Shown here piece by piece: positions 34,754 to 45,160 of a stretch of 64,000 nucleotides of DNA. The stretch comes from Gammaproteobacteria bacterium (GTDB lineage: Bacteria; Pseudomonadota; Gammaproteobacteria; Burkholderiales; Rhodocyclaceae): the NCBI GenBank assembly GCA_018824085.1, contig JAHJHI010000032.1, positions 62,001-126,000 on the forward strand, given 5' to 3'. Every line of letters begins with the position of its first letter. Position 1 is the stretch's first letter. A program made the translations under genes and the position numbers. The notes beneath the pieces were generated by a model that searched no databases, was not told the DNA's origin, and worked only from the letters and a program-made list of their open reading frames with translations.

Positions 34754-36048
34754 TTCGGTGCTCCTGTCTTCGGGCGGAACACATAGGCGGGGTTGCCGCC
34801 CACGGCGCGCCGCCAAGTGTCGATCTCCTCGGTGTGCGGATTGCCGAGGCGCGGCATCTGGCAGCAGATCTCGGCGATGAGGAAGTCGGCGAGCGTCACC
34901 GCGCGCACGCGCGGCATGGACGGCAGCACATGGGTCATCACGTTGTCGAGGACCGCTGAACGGTTCACCTTCATGTCGCCGACCGGGCCGAATTCGGGCA
35001 GGAAGATCGGCCGTTGCGTCACTTCGCCCCACGCCGCGTAGCCGGCGCCGAGCGCACGGTCTATCGTGCTGGCGTCCTTGCTGACCACCTGCGTCCACTT
35101 CGGATCGACGAAATAGGCACTCTGGCCGACCCAGTCCATGTATTCGTCACCCGGATAGAAGAAGCGCGGATGCAGCCAGGGACTGAAGTCCTTCGCCTTC
35201 GGATCCATGTAGCCGCTGTTGGCGTACATGAACCAGGTGACGTTCTTGACGCCTTCGTTCCGGAAAATGTCGATGACATGCCGGTGCACGTCGCGGATGC
35301 GTTCCGGGCCGTCCGGCCATGCGGGGTCGCCGTACTGGCCGCAGATGTCGTCCACGCGGGATATCGCGCTCGTGCCGTCCTTGCCGAAGGCGAACGCGCC
35401 CTGCCAGTTGAATTCGGCAAACAGGCTCAGCATGATGGGGCTGCCGAGCGACTTGGCCTGGCGTGCGACTCGTCGGATGTATTCGTCATATTCTCCGCGC
35501 AGCACCTTGGGCACGGTGACTTCCGCCTCCTTCAGGCCGAACCACCAGGCGTAGGACGAGAATTCGCAGCATTGCAGTGCCCAGGTGAGCGCCAGTACAC
35601 CGCCATCCTTCGATACCTGGCGCGCGAGTTCGAGCGCGCTGATGCCCTTGTCTTCCATCTCCGCGTTGAGGTCGCGCAGCGTGGGATTGGACTTCATGAC
35701 CTCGTCGTCGATGACCCAGTCGTGGAAGCTGAACACGATGGCCGGAGGCTGCTGCGTCTTGCGCTTGAACTCGGCGATGTCGGCACGCGTGGTGCCGATG
35801 GAGTAGACGCCGGCATAGATGCCGCGATCCGACGGCAGCACCTTGATCGCGTCCGCCGCTTCGTGCGTGCGTGCCGGCGGCGCCTTGACGTCGTTGCGGC
35901 AGCTCGCCGCGGCGGCGGCGTCCTTCAGCCGGAACTCGTTCTTGTCGGCGGCGCTCAGCGGTGCCGCGATCAGGGCCGCCAGCAGTGCGATGCAACCGCC
36001 GCGCAGCCGCCGGCGCAGCGCATGAGAGGACATACGGTCGCCCATCAT
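34750..36048 (-). CDS. Secreted GH26-like glycoside hydrolase
   Basis: Protein of 432 residues with a signal peptide (LRGGCIALLAALIAAPLSAADK). The (beta/alpha)8 catalytic domain shows Glu212 in SLFAEFNWQG as a candidate acid/base and Glu352 in FLPEFGPVG as a candidate nucleophile, matching the spacing of family 26 endo-mannanase-like enzymes. Hydrolases in exopolysaccharide clusters trim or recycle the polymer in the periplasm or at the surface. Start ATG 36048 is preferred because it overlaps the methyltransferase stop; ATG 36033 is a possible later start. Confidence 0.78.
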   Translation of the reverse strand: MMGDRMSSHALRRRLRGGCIALLAALIAAPLSAADKNEFRLKDAAAAASCRNDVKAPPARTHEAADAIKVLPSDRGIYAGVYSIGTTRADIAEFKRKTQQPPAIVFSFHDWVIDDEVMKSNPTLRDLNAEMEDKGISALELARQVSKDGGVLALTWALQCCEFSSYAWWFGLKEAEVTVPKVLRGEYDEYIRRVARQAKSLGSPIMLSLFAEFNWQGAFAFGKDGTSAISRVDDICGQYGDPAWPDGPERIRDVHRHVIDIFRNEGVKNVTWFMYANSGYMDPKAKDFSPWLHPRFFYPGDEYMDWVGQSAYFVDPKWTQVVSKDASTIDRALGAGYAAWGEVTQRPIFLPEFGPVGDMKVNRSAVLDNVMTHVLPSMPRVRAVTLADFLIAEICCQMPRLGNPHTEEIDTWRRAVGGNPAYVFRPKTGAPK

Positions 36049-36809
36049 TTTTCCGCGCGGTCGAACTGGACGATCAGGAAGTAACCGTATTCGCGCACCA
36101 CGGGAATCTTCTGGCACAGCGCGTCGAGCTTGCGCAGCAGCCATGACAGCGGTGCGGCGCGACGCCGCAGGATGTAGAAGTCGATGAGCCGGAAGAACAC
36201 GAATTCCGGATGGTGGATCGTCACCTTGCCGTCGAAGTTGCGGGTCATGGCGTCGAAGTCGCCCTGGCGCAGCGGATGTTCGTCGTCGTCGCCGTAGCGC
36301 GGGATGCCCATCGAGCCGACCATCTTCCGGCGCGCGAACATGAGCAGCGGATTGCGTGCCGAGTTCTCGACGAACACGGCGCGCGCGCCCGGCTTCATGA
36401 CGCGCGATAGTTCGCGCATGGCCTGCGGGATGTCGACGTGGTGCAGCACGCAGGCGCCGAAGGCCAGGTCGAAGCGGGCGTCGGGATAGTCCAGCTTCTC
36501 GAACACCATTTCCTTGTGCTCGACCGTGACGCCGTTCGACGCGGCCAGCCGGCCGGCGATGGCGAGGTCGGGGCCGGAGGCGTCGAACGCCTCGACCCGG
36601 GCACCGCGCTTGGCCAGCATGACCGATGTGTGGCCCTTGCCGCAGCCGCAGTCGAGCAGGCGCTTGCCCCTGACGTCGCCCAGCTTGTCGAGACTGAAGG
36701 CGTAGAGGCCGTACAGGCCGCACAGCGACAGCCAGTAGTCGTGCGGCTGGTACCAGCCGTCTTCGCCGACCCAGTCGGGGTTGTTCGAACTCAATGTGCT
36801 AGCGCTCAT
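36045..36809 (-). CDS. SAM-dependent class I methyltransferase
   Basis: Protein of 254 residues. The SAM-binding motif I LLDCGCGKGHTSVMLAKRGA starts near residue 48, and motif post-I acidic VEAFDASGPDL follows; later GACVLHHVDIP fits motif II. AGGAG precedes the ATG. It probably methylates a sugar of the repeat unit or the lipid-linked chain, as do other methyltransferases in exopolysaccharide clusters, but the target is not specified. Confidence 0.9.
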   Translation of the reverse strand: MSASTLSSNNPDWVGEDGWYQPHDYWLSLCGLYGLYAFSLDKLGDVRGKRLLDCGCGKGHTSVMLAKRGARVEAFDASGPDLAIAGRLAASNGVTVEHKEMVFEKLDYPDARFDLAFGACVLHHVDIPQAMRELSRVMKPGARAVFVENSARNPLLMFARRKMVGSMGIPRYGDDDEHPLRQGDFDAMTRNFDGKVTIHHPEFVFFRLIDFYILRRRAAPLSWLLRKLDALCQKIPVVREYGYFLIVQFDRAEK

Positions 36810-36866
36810 GACGGGCTCCTGTGTGCGGTTGTCGGTTGTCGATGGTGGAAGAGCGGGGCGCGCGTG

Positions 36867-38870
36867 TCACGCGTGCATGGACTGGCGTGGAGACAGCAGC
36901 CAGCCATAGACCCAGTCCGGAATGAAGTAGCGTCGCCGGTTCAGCACGACGCCGAGCACCTTGCCGCCGGCCGCGTCGATGGCGCGCAGCGCGCCGGTGG
37001 CGCGCAGTCCCGTCGTGCGTTCGGCCTCGACGACGAGGATGATACGGTCGGCCCGGCGCATGTCGATGTCTTCGCTGTTCGCGTCGGACAGCGCGCCGCC
37101 TTCTATCAGCATCAGCCCGGATGCCGCCGGTTCGGCAGCTGCGTCGATGCGCGCCTGGCCGGCGGAGTCGGTTTCGGTGACCGCCACGCCGTGCCCGCGC
37201 AGATAGGCGGCGACGGCGTCTATCGTGCTGCTGCGTCCTTCGCCGCGATGGCAGCTCACGAACAGGAAGCGGGTGCAGCCGTGGTCGCGTTGTTCGCGCA
37301 GCAGCGACTCGCCGAGTCCGCGCGCCTCGATCTTGTTGACGGTGGCGGCGGGACCGCCCTGGTTGCGGTCCATGAAACTGGCCAGTACCTGGATGCCGAG
37401 CTGCTCTTCGGCTTCTTCCCGCGTGGTGAAGGTGCGGCGGAAGTATTCGGCGAGATAGGCCAGCATCAGTCCGGCGACGAGGCCGCCGCCCAGGCCCAGA
37501 CCGAGGTTGAGCCACTTGCGCGGCCCGCTCGGGCGGTCCGGCACCATGGCGCGCTCGATCGGCGTGACGTCACTGATGTGCTTGCGATTGAGCAGGCTGC
37601 CGAGGCTTTCCTCTTCCTGCTTCTTCAGCGAAATGCGCAACGCCTCTTCCTTCAGGTCGACGTCGCGCGTGAGCTCGCGCATCACGGCCTCGATCTCGTC
37701 GAGCCGCGCCAGCTCCTTGCGGTAGCTGTCGAGCTGGCGGCCGAGTTCGACGCGCGACTGCGTGCCGCTGAGTTTGGACTGATCCAGTGCGAGCTCGCGC
37801 TCCATCTCCTGATAGGTGTTGTCCGGGCCGGAGATCTGGCTTGACGCGACCTTCTCTTGTTCACCGCGCAGACGCGTGCGCAGCTGTGCAATGTCGCGAT
37901 CAAGCGTCCTGCCGGCCGAGCTGTCAGGCTGATACTGCGCACGTTCCGCCTCGAGTTCGGCGAGCTGCGTGCGCAGCGCGTCGATCAGCGGGTTGCGGCT
38001 GACCGTGCTCTGCAACTGGACATTGGCCGGGCGGCGCGCGATCTGGCGCCTGGTTTCGGCGATGCGGCTGCGCGCCTCCACGCGATCGATGTCGACTGCG
38101 TGCAGCGCCGCCTCCGCGTCGCTGATCCGCTGCAGCAGCAACTGCTTCTGGGTTGCCGGCGACACGACGCCGGTGTCGGCCTTGAGCTTCTGCAGGTGCA
38201 TCGTGGCTTCGCGCAGGTCCGCCTGCAGGCGTTCGGTTTCCGCTGCGAACACGCCCGACGACAGCGCACCCTGGCGGATTTCGAGGTGATGGGTCAGGTA
38301 GGCGTCGAGCAGCGTGTTGACGGCGCGCGCGGAAAATTCCGGGTTCGGCGACACGATGCCGATCGCGAACACGTCGGTCTCGCGCACCGGCATCGCCGCG
38401 AGATGCGCCGAGAGCTTGCGCATGGCGAGCTGTTCGGGCGTCATCGGCGCACCCGAGCCTTCGTCCATGAACGGTTTCAGCAGGGCATCGCGCAGCCCGT
38501 TGTAGATGTCCATCGGCAGGTCGCGCAGCCAGTCCCAGCGCCAGCGCATCTGGTCGAGCACGAGTTCGGGGCCGAGCGCGTTGACGGCCTTCTGCAGCAC
38601 GACCGGGCTCAGGAAGATTTCGACCTCGGTGCGCACCTGGTCGTGGCCATTGAGCTGCGGGAAGGAGTCGCCGGTGCTGAAGGTGCTGCCGATGCGCGGC
38701 TGCGCCCGGTTCTGCTGGACGAGAATGCGTGCCGAACTTTCCCACTGCTTCGACTGCAGCAGGCTCACGCCGAAACTCGCGGCACCGGCAAACAGCGCAA
38801 CGCAGACGATGGAGCGCTTGTGGCGGAACAGCGTGGTCAGATTTTCACGCAATCCGAAATGCTTGCTCAT
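36867..38870 (-). CDS. Wzz/Wzc-like polysaccharide co-polymerase with degenerate kinase domain
   Basis: Inner-membrane protein of 667 residues. A transmembrane helix near residue 20-40 and a Wzz domain open the protein, then a long coiled-coil periplasmic region (about 170-420), a second helix near 450, and a C-terminal BY-kinase-like domain. In that domain the P-loop reads GEGRSST (543-549): the catalytic Lys of GxGK[S/T] is replaced by Arg546. No C-terminal tyrosine cluster is present. It should control chain length and export but probably lacks autokinase activity. The ATG 38870 is chosen; a TTG at 38873 is alternative. Confidence 0.9.
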   Translation of the reverse strand: MSKHFGLRENLTTLFRHKRSIVCVALFAGAASFGVSLLQSKQWESSARILVQQNRAQPRIGSTFSTGDSFPQLNGHDQVRTEVEIFLSPVVLQKAVNALGPELVLDQMRWRWDWLRDLPMDIYNGLRDALLKPFMDEGSGAPMTPEQLAMRKLSAHLAAMPVRETDVFAIGIVSPNPEFSARAVNTLLDAYLTHHLEIRQGALSSGVFAAETERLQADLREATMHLQKLKADTGVVSPATQKQLLLQRISDAEAALHAVDIDRVEARSRIAETRRQIARRPANVQLQSTVSRNPLIDALRTQLAELEAERAQYQPDSSAGRTLDRDIAQLRTRLRGEQEKVASSQISGPDNTYQEMERELALDQSKLSGTQSRVELGRQLDSYRKELARLDEIEAVMRELTRDVDLKEEALRISLKKQEEESLGSLLNRKHISDVTPIERAMVPDRPSGPRKWLNLGLGLGGGLVAGLMLAYLAEYFRRTFTTREEAEEQLGIQVLASFMDRNQGGPAATVNKIEARGLGESLLREQRDHGCTRFLFVSCHRGEGRSSTIDAVAAYLRGHGVAVTETDSAGQARIDAAAEPAASGLMLIEGGALSDANSEDIDMRRADRIILVVEAERTTGLRATGALRAIDAAGGKVLGVVLNRRRYFIPDWVYGWLLSPRQSMHA

Positions 38871-38914
38871 CAATTTCCCTTGTGGATGTCATCGAGTCCG
38901 CGCGGACCCGTGTG

Positions 38915-39904
38915 TCAGGCGTGCTGGCCGCTCAGCAGCCGGTCGAAGTACTCGATGGTGCGCGCCAGCCCGGTTTCCAGGTGGACGGCCGGTTCCCAGC
39001 CCAGTACGGACTTCGCACGCGAAATGTCCGGGCAGCGCTGCAGCGGATCGTCCTGCGGCAGCGGGCGGTAGACGATGTCCGATTTCGAGCCGGTCATCGA
39101 CACGATGCGCTCCGCCAGTTCGCGGATCGTCGTTTCCACCGGATTGCCGATGTTGATCGGCCCGATCACGTCGTCCGGACTGTTCATCAGCCGCTGTGCG
39201 CCGGCGATCAGGTCGTCGACATAACAGAAGGAGCGTGTCTGCGAACCGTCGCCATAAAGGGTGATGGGGTCGCCGCGAAGGGCCTGGACGACGAAGTTCG
39301 ATACCACCCGGCCGTCGTCCGGGTGCATGCGCGGCCCGTACGTGTTGAAGATGCGCATGACCTTGATGCGCAGCTGGTGCTGGCGGTGGTAGTCGAAGAA
39401 CAGCGTTTCGGCGCAGCGCTTGCCCTCGTCGTAGCAGGAGCGGTAGCCGGTCGGGTTGACGTGTCCCCAGTAGTCCTCCGTCTGCGGGTGGACTTTGGGG
39501 TCACCATACACTTCACTGGTCGATGCCTGAAGTATCTTGGCCTTCACGCGCTTGGCGAGGCCCAGCATGTTGATTGCGCCGTGAACGCTCGTCTTCGTGG
39601 TCTGCACCGGGTCGTGCTGGTAGTGCACCGGTGACGCCGGGCAGGCCATGTTGTAGATCTCGTCGACTTCCACGTAGAGCGGAAACGTGACGTCGTGGCG
39701 GATCACCTCGAAGCGCGGATGATCGAGCAGGTGAGCGATGTTGCGGCGCGAGCCGGTGAAGAAGTTGTCGACACAGATCACTTCATGGCCCGCATCGAGC
39801 AGCTGCTCGCACAGGTGCGAGCCTAGAAAACCGGCGCCGCCGGTGACGAGGCTCGTGTGGCTGAGCTTGACGCGTTGTCCGTTGCTGCCGCTTCCCGAAT
39901 CCAT
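38915..39904 (-). CDS. uxs: UDP-glucuronate decarboxylase (UDP-xylose synthase)
   Basis: Extended SDR of 329 residues. [19 protein letters not shown] carries the NAD site. [42 protein letters not shown] (Tyr/Lys) and [22 protein letters not shown] are diagnostic for UXS rather than UDP-glucose epimerases. It makes UDP-xylose from UDP-glucuronate, so xylose or a derivative is likely in the polymer. GGGAG precedes the ATG. A 131-bp gap separates it from the acyltransferase gene. Confidence 0.93.
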   Translation of the reverse strand: MDSGSGSNGQRVKLSHTSLVTGGAGFLGSHLCEQLLDAGHEVICVDNFFTGSRRNIAHLLDHPRFEVIRHDVTFPLYVEVDEIYNMACPASPVHYQHDPVQTTKTSVHGAINMLGLAKRVKAKILQASTSEVYGDPKVHPQTEDYWGHVNPTGYRSCYDEGKRCAETLFFDYHRQHQLRIKVMRIFNTYGPRMHPDDGRVVSNFVVQALRGDPITLYGDGSQTRSFCYVDDLIAGAQRLMNSPDDVIGPINIGNPVETTIRELAERIVSMTGSKSDIVYRPLPQDDPLQRCPDISRAKSVLGWEPAVHLETGLARTIEYFDRLLSGQHA

Positions 39905-40035
39905 TTCTTATGCTCCCTTTTTCAAGATTGTGCCTGCCGGTCTGACCCCGACCCGTTTCAATGCTGCGCCGCCGCAGGCGATTCAGGTCAGAAACGTCCC
40001 GCCTGGCGCCCGATGCATTCGGGTATTGACATTGT

Positions 40036-41283
40036 TTAACGCCACCGGGTGGCGGGCGCCGTATTGCGACCGGTGCGCGGTGCGCGGCGCCGTTCTCCCC
40101 AGCGATGCTGAGCAAACGCGCGCGCAAAACGCTGGCCGGGAATCTCGATGAAACGGCGACTCAGCATGCTGACGCCGATCACCAGCAACAGCATTGCGAG
40201 GTAGGCGAGCGTGCCGGTGACGGCGTCGTCCGCGATGAAACGCGTCGGTACCGGCGAACCCGCGTCGAGCCGGGTCAGTGGCACGCCGCTCATTTTCTCG
40301 AATGCGAATGCACATTTGATGAACAGGTACTGCAGCGGCATGTGGATCATGTATATCGAGTACGACAGCTCGCCCAGTCTCGTCATGGAGCGTGTCGCGA
40401 GCATCCGGCTGATGACGCCGCGTTCGCGTGCGAACACGGCCACCGCGACGGCAAACAGCGGCGCTGCGACAAAGCTCGCGCGGGTGTCACCCGCCCAGGC
40501 CACGAAGGCAAGAACGGCAAGAATCATTCCTGCTTCCTGCAGCCAGGCGGCGGCCGGTGCCTGTTCGTCCGCGCTGCCGGGCGTGCGGCTGACCATGCGG
40601 TGCACCAGGACTCCGGCGGAAAACCCGGCGACGCAGCGCAGTACGCCCCAGCCGTAGAGCACGTCCATATCGGGTCCGGCGAACAGCGCCAGCGCGACAA
40701 TCGCCAGTGCGGCCATGCAGGCCAGCCGGCGGTGCGACAGCAGCCCCAGCATGGCGGCCAGCGCAAATGCGACATAGGCGAAGAACTCGATGGCGATGCT
40801 CCAGCTCGGAATGTTCCACGTGTTGTAGAAACCGAAGCCGTTGAGCAGTGCGAGATTGGCGAGCACCGAGTCCATGCCGCGCCACGGTGGTGCAAATGCG
40901 GGGGTGACAGGCACCATCGACGTGCCCATCGAGGCGAGGAGCTTCAGCGATTCGAGCGCCAGCAACAGGAACAGCATCATCAGATGCAGCGGATAGATGC
41001 GTCCGAAGCGCAGGCACAGGAACATCTTGATCTGCCGCGGTGTTTCGAGCCGGTGGCCGTAGCTGTGCGCGATGACGAAGCCGCTGAGGACGAAGAAGAA
41101 ATCCAGCATCAGGTAACTGTGGCGTATCAGCGGACTGTCGAATACCGGTCCGCTCGACGGAAAGTGCATGAGGGCGACCAGGCACGCGCACAGTCCGCGC
41201 AGGCTGTCGAGCGTCGCATAGCGGCTGCCTGACGCTGCGGGGTGCGCGCCGGCACCGGATACCTGGTCTGCTGGTGTTAACAT
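40036..41283 (-). CDS. Acyltransferase 3 family membrane protein
   Basis: Inner-membrane protein of 415 residues with about 10 helices. The family start [21 protein letters not shown] (Arg-Gly and catalytic His) lies near residue 25-45, followed by [15 protein letters not shown] and the later SIYMIHMP. It adds acetyl or another acyl group to sugars of the exopolysaccharide, or to a lipid. ATG 41283 is preferred to an upstream ATG at 41436 because the extra residues are not membrane-like. It is the first gene of the exopolysaccharide region on this strand. Confidence 0.88.
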   Translation of the reverse strand: MLTPADQVSGAGAHPAASGSRYATLDSLRGLCACLVALMHFPSSGPVFDSPLIRHSYLMLDFFFVLSGFVIAHSYGHRLETPRQIKMFLCLRFGRIYPLHLMMLFLLLALESLKLLASMGTSMVPVTPAFAPPWRGMDSVLANLALLNGFGFYNTWNIPSWSIAIEFFAYVAFALAAMLGLLSHRRLACMAALAIVALALFAGPDMDVLYGWGVLRCVAGFSAGVLVHRMVSRTPGSADEQAPAAAWLQEAGMILAVLAFVAWAGDTRASFVAAPLFAVAVAVFARERGVISRMLATRSMTRLGELSYSIYMIHMPLQYLFIKCAFAFEKMSGVPLTRLDAGSPVPTRFIADDAVTGTLAYLAMLLLVIGVSMLSRRFIEIPGQRFARAFAQHRWGERRRAPRTGRNTAPATRWR

Positions 41284-41508
41284 CGGCAACGGGCCCGTGA
41301 TCGGCGGGTTGATGCCAAAAGCATTTGGCTCCGCCCCGCTGGTCAATATCTGAAGTGGCCGTATTGTCGATGGACGTGCTGCGCGGGTGGCATGCGCCAC
41401 GTCACGCCTGAAGGGCAAAATCCCCCTGATAATCACGGCGCGTGAGTATTGTCACGTCGCCGCAACAGCTGCTTGCAATTTTAACAATTGAAGGCAGGCG
41501 GCCACCCC

Positions 41509-44500
41509 TCAACCGGTGAGTTTTTTCATCAGTTCGCGCACGGCGGCGACTCGCGCATCCAGATCCACGCTGCTCTTTTTCCACGACAGGCGGTCCTGAC
41601 CGGCCAGCTTGAAGCTGCGGTCCTTCTGCACGAGCTGGATGATGCGGATCGGCTCGATCGGCGGGTTCGGCATGAAGGTGACGAGGATCTGCGTGTCGTG
41701 CGCCTCGATTTTCACGATGCCGAGAGGCTTTGCGGCGATGCGCAGGCGGTGCGTTTCCAGCAGCGCGCGCGTCTGGTCCGGCATCTGTCCGAAGCGATCG
41801 ATGAGTTCTTCGCGCAGCTCTCCCAGTTCGTCTGCGGTGTCGCAGTTCGCGAGCCGCTTGTACAGCGTGAGCCGCTCATGCACGTCGGGGCAGTAGTCGG
41901 TGGGCAGCAGCGCGGGCGTGTGCAGATTGATTTCAGACACCACGTCGAGCGGTTGCGTGAGGTCGGCCTCCTTGCCTTGCTGCAGCGCCTTGACCGCGCT
42001 CTTGAGCATTTCGGTATAGAGGTTGAAGCCGATCTCCTGCATTTCGCCGGACTGTGAATCGCCCAGCACCTCGCCGGCGCCGCGGATTTCCAGATCGTGC
42101 ATCGCGAGGAAGAAGCCGGAGCCCAGCTCCTCCATCATCGTGATGGCTTCGAGACGGCGCCGGCCCTGTTCGGTCGGCTTGGCATGCGCGTCGGTCAGCA
42201 GGTAGGCGTAGGCCTGGTGGTGGCTGCGGCCGACCCGGCCGCGCAGCTGGTGCAGCTGCGCCAGGCCGAAGCGGTCGGCGCGGTTGATGATGATGGTGTT
42301 GGCGTTCGGGTTGTCGATGCCGGTTTCGATGATGGTCGTACACAGCAGCACGTTGTGCCGGCGCTGCGTGAACTCTCGCATCACGCGCTCCAGTTCGCGT
42401 TCCGGCAACTGCCCGTGGCCGACGACGATGCGTGCCTCGGGCAGCAGGTCGGAGAGCCGGCCGCGCATTTCCTCGATGGTGTCGACCTCGTTGTGCAGGA
42501 AGTACACCTGGCCGCCGCGCTTGAATTCGCGCAGCACCGCTTCGCGGATGAGCCCGCGCGACCACGGGCTGACGAAGGTCTTGATGGCGAGCCGCTTCTG
42601 CGGGGCGGTGGCGATGACCGAGAAGTCGCGGATGCCTTCCAGCGACATCGCCAGCGTGCGCGGGATGGGCGTCGCGGTCAGCGTCAGCACGTCGACCTCG
42701 GCGCGCAGCGATTTGAGCGCCTCCTTCTGACGCACGCCGAAACGGTGTTCCTCGTCGATGATGACCAGGCCGAGCCGCGCGAACTTCACGTCCTTCTGCA
42801 GCAGGCGGTGCGTGCCGATCAGCACGTCGATCCTGCCGTCGGCCGCCTCTTTCAGCGCCTGCGCCTGTTCCTTCGCGCTCTTGAAGCGCGAGATCTCGGC
42901 GATGCGGGCCGGCCACTCGTGCGCCACCTGCGCGAAGCGGTCGGTGAAGGTCTGGTAGTGCTGTTCCGCCAGCAGCGTGGTCGGCGCCAGCACCGCCACC
43001 TGCTTGCCGTCGGCGACGGCGACGAAGGCGGCGCGCAGCGCGACCTCGGTCTTGCCGAAGCCGACGTCGCCGCATACCAGGCGATCCATCGGACGGCCGG
43101 ACGTCATGTCGGACACCACGGCATTGATCGCGCCGAGCTGGTCCGGCGTCTCTTCGAAGCCGAAGCCTTCGGCGAAGGCGTCCATGTCGTGCTGCTTGAA
43201 GCCGAAGGTGTGGCCGCGGCGCGCCGAGCGCTGCGCGTACAGCGCGAGCAGTTCGGCCGCGGTGTCGCGCACCTGGGCGGCGGCCTTTTTCTTCGCCTTT
43301 TCCCACTGACCGGAACCGAGCTTGTGCAGATGCACCTGGTCGCCGGGTGCGCCGCTGTAGCGGCTGATCTGGTGCAACTGCGACACCGGCACGTAGAGCT
43401 TGTCACCGTCGGCATATTCCAGATGCAGGAATTCGGTTTCGCCTTCACCCAGATCCATGTGCATCAAGCCGATGTAGCGGCCGATGCCGTGCTGCAGGTG
43501 AACCACCGGATCGCCGATCTTCAGTTCGGTCAGGTCGCGCAGGAAGTTTTCCGCGGTGACCTTGCGCCCGTCGCGCTTGCCGCGTGAACGCGCCTGCGAC
43601 GGATAGAGCTCGGTTTCCGTGATCAGCGCGAGCGCAGGCGCATCCAGTGCAAAGCCTTCGGCCAGCGGGCCGACCGCGATGAGCAGCGGTGCGTCACTGC
43701 CGAGCGCGGCGTCGAAACTGTCGCAGGGGGCGTTGGCGATACCGTATTCGGCGAGGTAGTCGGTCAGCGTTTCGCGCCGCCCGGCCGACTCCGCGACCAG
43801 CAGCACGCGTTGCGCGCCGGCCAGCATGCGCAGGCGGAACAGCGGATCGGCCGCCTTGCGCTCGACCGCGAGGTCGGGCAGGCCCGACGCGCCGCTGGCC
43901 GTGTCGCCCCGGCCCATGCGGACGATGGCGCGGTTGGCAAGCGACAGGTGGAACTGCTCTTCCGACAGGAACAGGTCGGCAGGCGGCAGGATGGGGCGCA
44001 TCCGCTCGCCCTTCATCAGGTCGAAACGGCTCTTGGTGTCGCGCCAGAATTCGCCGATCGCGTCATTCACCTCGGCTTCGAGCGCGACCACGGCGTTGGC
44101 CGGCAGGTAGTCGAACAGCGTGTCCGTGTGTTCGAAGAACAGCGGGATGTAGTACTCGATGCCGGCGCTGGGCACACCGCTGGATACGTCCTTGTAGATG
44201 ACGGATTTCAGCGGGTCGCCTTCAAAAGCCTCGCGAAAGCGCGAGCGGAACGCGGCGCGGGCCTTGTCGTCCATCGGAAATTCGCGCGCCGGCAGCAGGC
44301 GGATTTCCTTCGTCGGAAACACCGTACGCTGGGTGTCGACGTCGAAGGTGCGGATGCTCTCGACCTCGTCGTCGAACAGGTCGATGCGATAGGGCAGCGC
44401 GCTGCCCATCGGATACAAGTCGACCAGGCCGCCGCGCACGCTGTATTCGCCCGGCGCCACCACCTGGGTGACCGTGCTGTAGCCGGCCACGGTGAGTTGC

Positions 44501-44949
44501 AGGCGCAGGCGCTCGACGTCGAGCTTTTCGCCCTGCTTCACGAAGAAGGTATGTGCCGCCAGATATTCGCGCGGCGCCAGGCGGTACAGCGCGGTCGAGG
44601 CGGGCACCACGAGCACGTCCAGCTCGCCGCGCATCAGCGTGTACAGCGTCTCCAGTCGTTCCGATACCAGATCGCTGTGCGGCGAGAACTGGTCGTAGGG
44701 CAGCGTTTCCCAGTCCGGCAGCTGATGCGTGCGCAGTGCCGGCGCAAACCAGCGCAGTTCGTCGACCAGGCGCTGCGCGTCCATCGGCCGTGCGGTGACG
44801 ACGACCAGCGGCGCATCCGCGCCGCTTGCCACGCCGGCCAGCGCGAGGGCCTGGGCGCCACCGGGCAGGCGTGGCCAGTCGATGCGGCTGGCGGCGCGCG
44901 GGCGAGGCAGGTGGTCGAGCAGCGATGCGGCGGAGAGCGGTGCGGTCAT
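41509..44949 (-). CDS. mfd: Transcription-repair coupling factor
   Basis: Protein of 1146 residues, the usual Mfd length. UvrB-homology domains are followed by the RNA-polymerase-interacting domain (GDPVVHLQHGIGRYIG, EFLHLEYADGDKLYVPV). The helicase motor contains Walker A GDVGFGKTEVALRAAF, DEEH (IIDEEHRFG), TLTATPIPRT, and the QRR of LHQLRGRVGR. The C-terminal TRCF domain closes the protein (KEADLTQPLDVVSEI region). It releases stalled RNA polymerase and recruits UvrA. ATG 44949 begins MTAPLSAAS, while an in-frame ATG further upstream would add an unlikely leader. It is divergent from the PQQ dehydrogenase gene. Confidence 0.97.
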   Translation of the reverse strand: MTAPLSAASLLDHLPRPRAASRIDWPRLPGGAQALALAGVASGADAPLVVVTARPMDAQRLVDELRWFAPALRTHQLPDWETLPYDQFSPHSDLVSERLETLYTLMRGELDVLVVPASTALYRLAPREYLAAHTFFVKQGEKLDVERLRLQLTVAGYSTVTQVVAPGEYSVRGGLVDLYPMGSALPYRIDLFDDEVESIRTFDVDTQRTVFPTKEIRLLPAREFPMDDKARAAFRSRFREAFEGDPLKSVIYKDVSSGVPSAGIEYYIPLFFEHTDTLFDYLPANAVVALEAEVNDAIGEFWRDTKSRFDLMKGERMRPILPPADLFLSEEQFHLSLANRAIVRMGRGDTASGASGLPDLAVERKAADPLFRLRMLAGAQRVLLVAESAGRRETLTDYLAEYGIANAPCDSFDAALGSDAPLLIAVGPLAEGFALDAPALALITETELYPSQARSRGKRDGRKVTAENFLRDLTELKIGDPVVHLQHGIGRYIGLMHMDLGEGETEFLHLEYADGDKLYVPVSQLHQISRYSGAPGDQVHLHKLGSGQWEKAKKKAAAQVRDTAAELLALYAQRSARRGHTFGFKQHDMDAFAEGFGFEETPDQLGAINAVVSDMTSGRPMDRLVCGDVGFGKTEVALRAAFVAVADGKQVAVLAPTTLLAEQHYQTFTDRFAQVAHEWPARIAEISRFKSAKEQAQALKEAADGRIDVLIGTHRLLQKDVKFARLGLVIIDEEHRFGVRQKEALKSLRAEVDVLTLTATPIPRTLAMSLEGIRDFSVIATAPQKRLAIKTFVSPWSRGLIREAVLREFKRGGQVYFLHNEVDTIEEMRGRLSDLLPEARIVVGHGQLPERELERVMREFTQRRHNVLLCTTIIETGIDNPNANTIIINRADRFGLAQLHQLRGRVGRSHHQAYAYLLTDAHAKPTEQGRRRLEAITMMEELGSGFFLAMHDLEIRGAGEVLGDSQSGEMQEIGFNLYTEMLKSAVKALQQGKEADLTQPLDVVSEINLHTPALLPTDYCPDVHERLTLYKRLANCDTADELGELREELIDRFGQMPDQTRALLETHRLRIAAKPLGIVKIEAHDTQILVTFMPNPPIEPIRIIQLVQKDRSFKLAGQDRLSWKKSSVDLDARVAAVRELMKKLTG

Positions 44950-45160
44950 GGAGTACTGGAAGGCTTGGCGCGGGTGTTCCGGCGCGCCCGGATGACGACG
45001 GAGGGCATGATTATCCCGAAAAGCGGCGCGCGGTAGTGATTGCATGCCTTTCGAGATGCGGGCCGGCGTGGGATTTGCCCGCCCGGATGCGGGAGCGATC
45101 CGGTGGACCGCCCGTGCGCTCGCGTCGAGCATGAACGCCTTTCGATACGTTGGAGGCAGC

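Noticed and set aside
39905-40035. Possible sigma-54 site before the uxs gene
   Set aside because: The GGCAC...TTG resemblance lacks the required GC at the -12 position.
41476-41490. CAATT-N5-AATTG palindrome beyond the mfd stop, in the leader side of the acyltransferase gene
   Set aside because: Short, AT-rich and common by chance; no second copy found near other promoters of the cluster.
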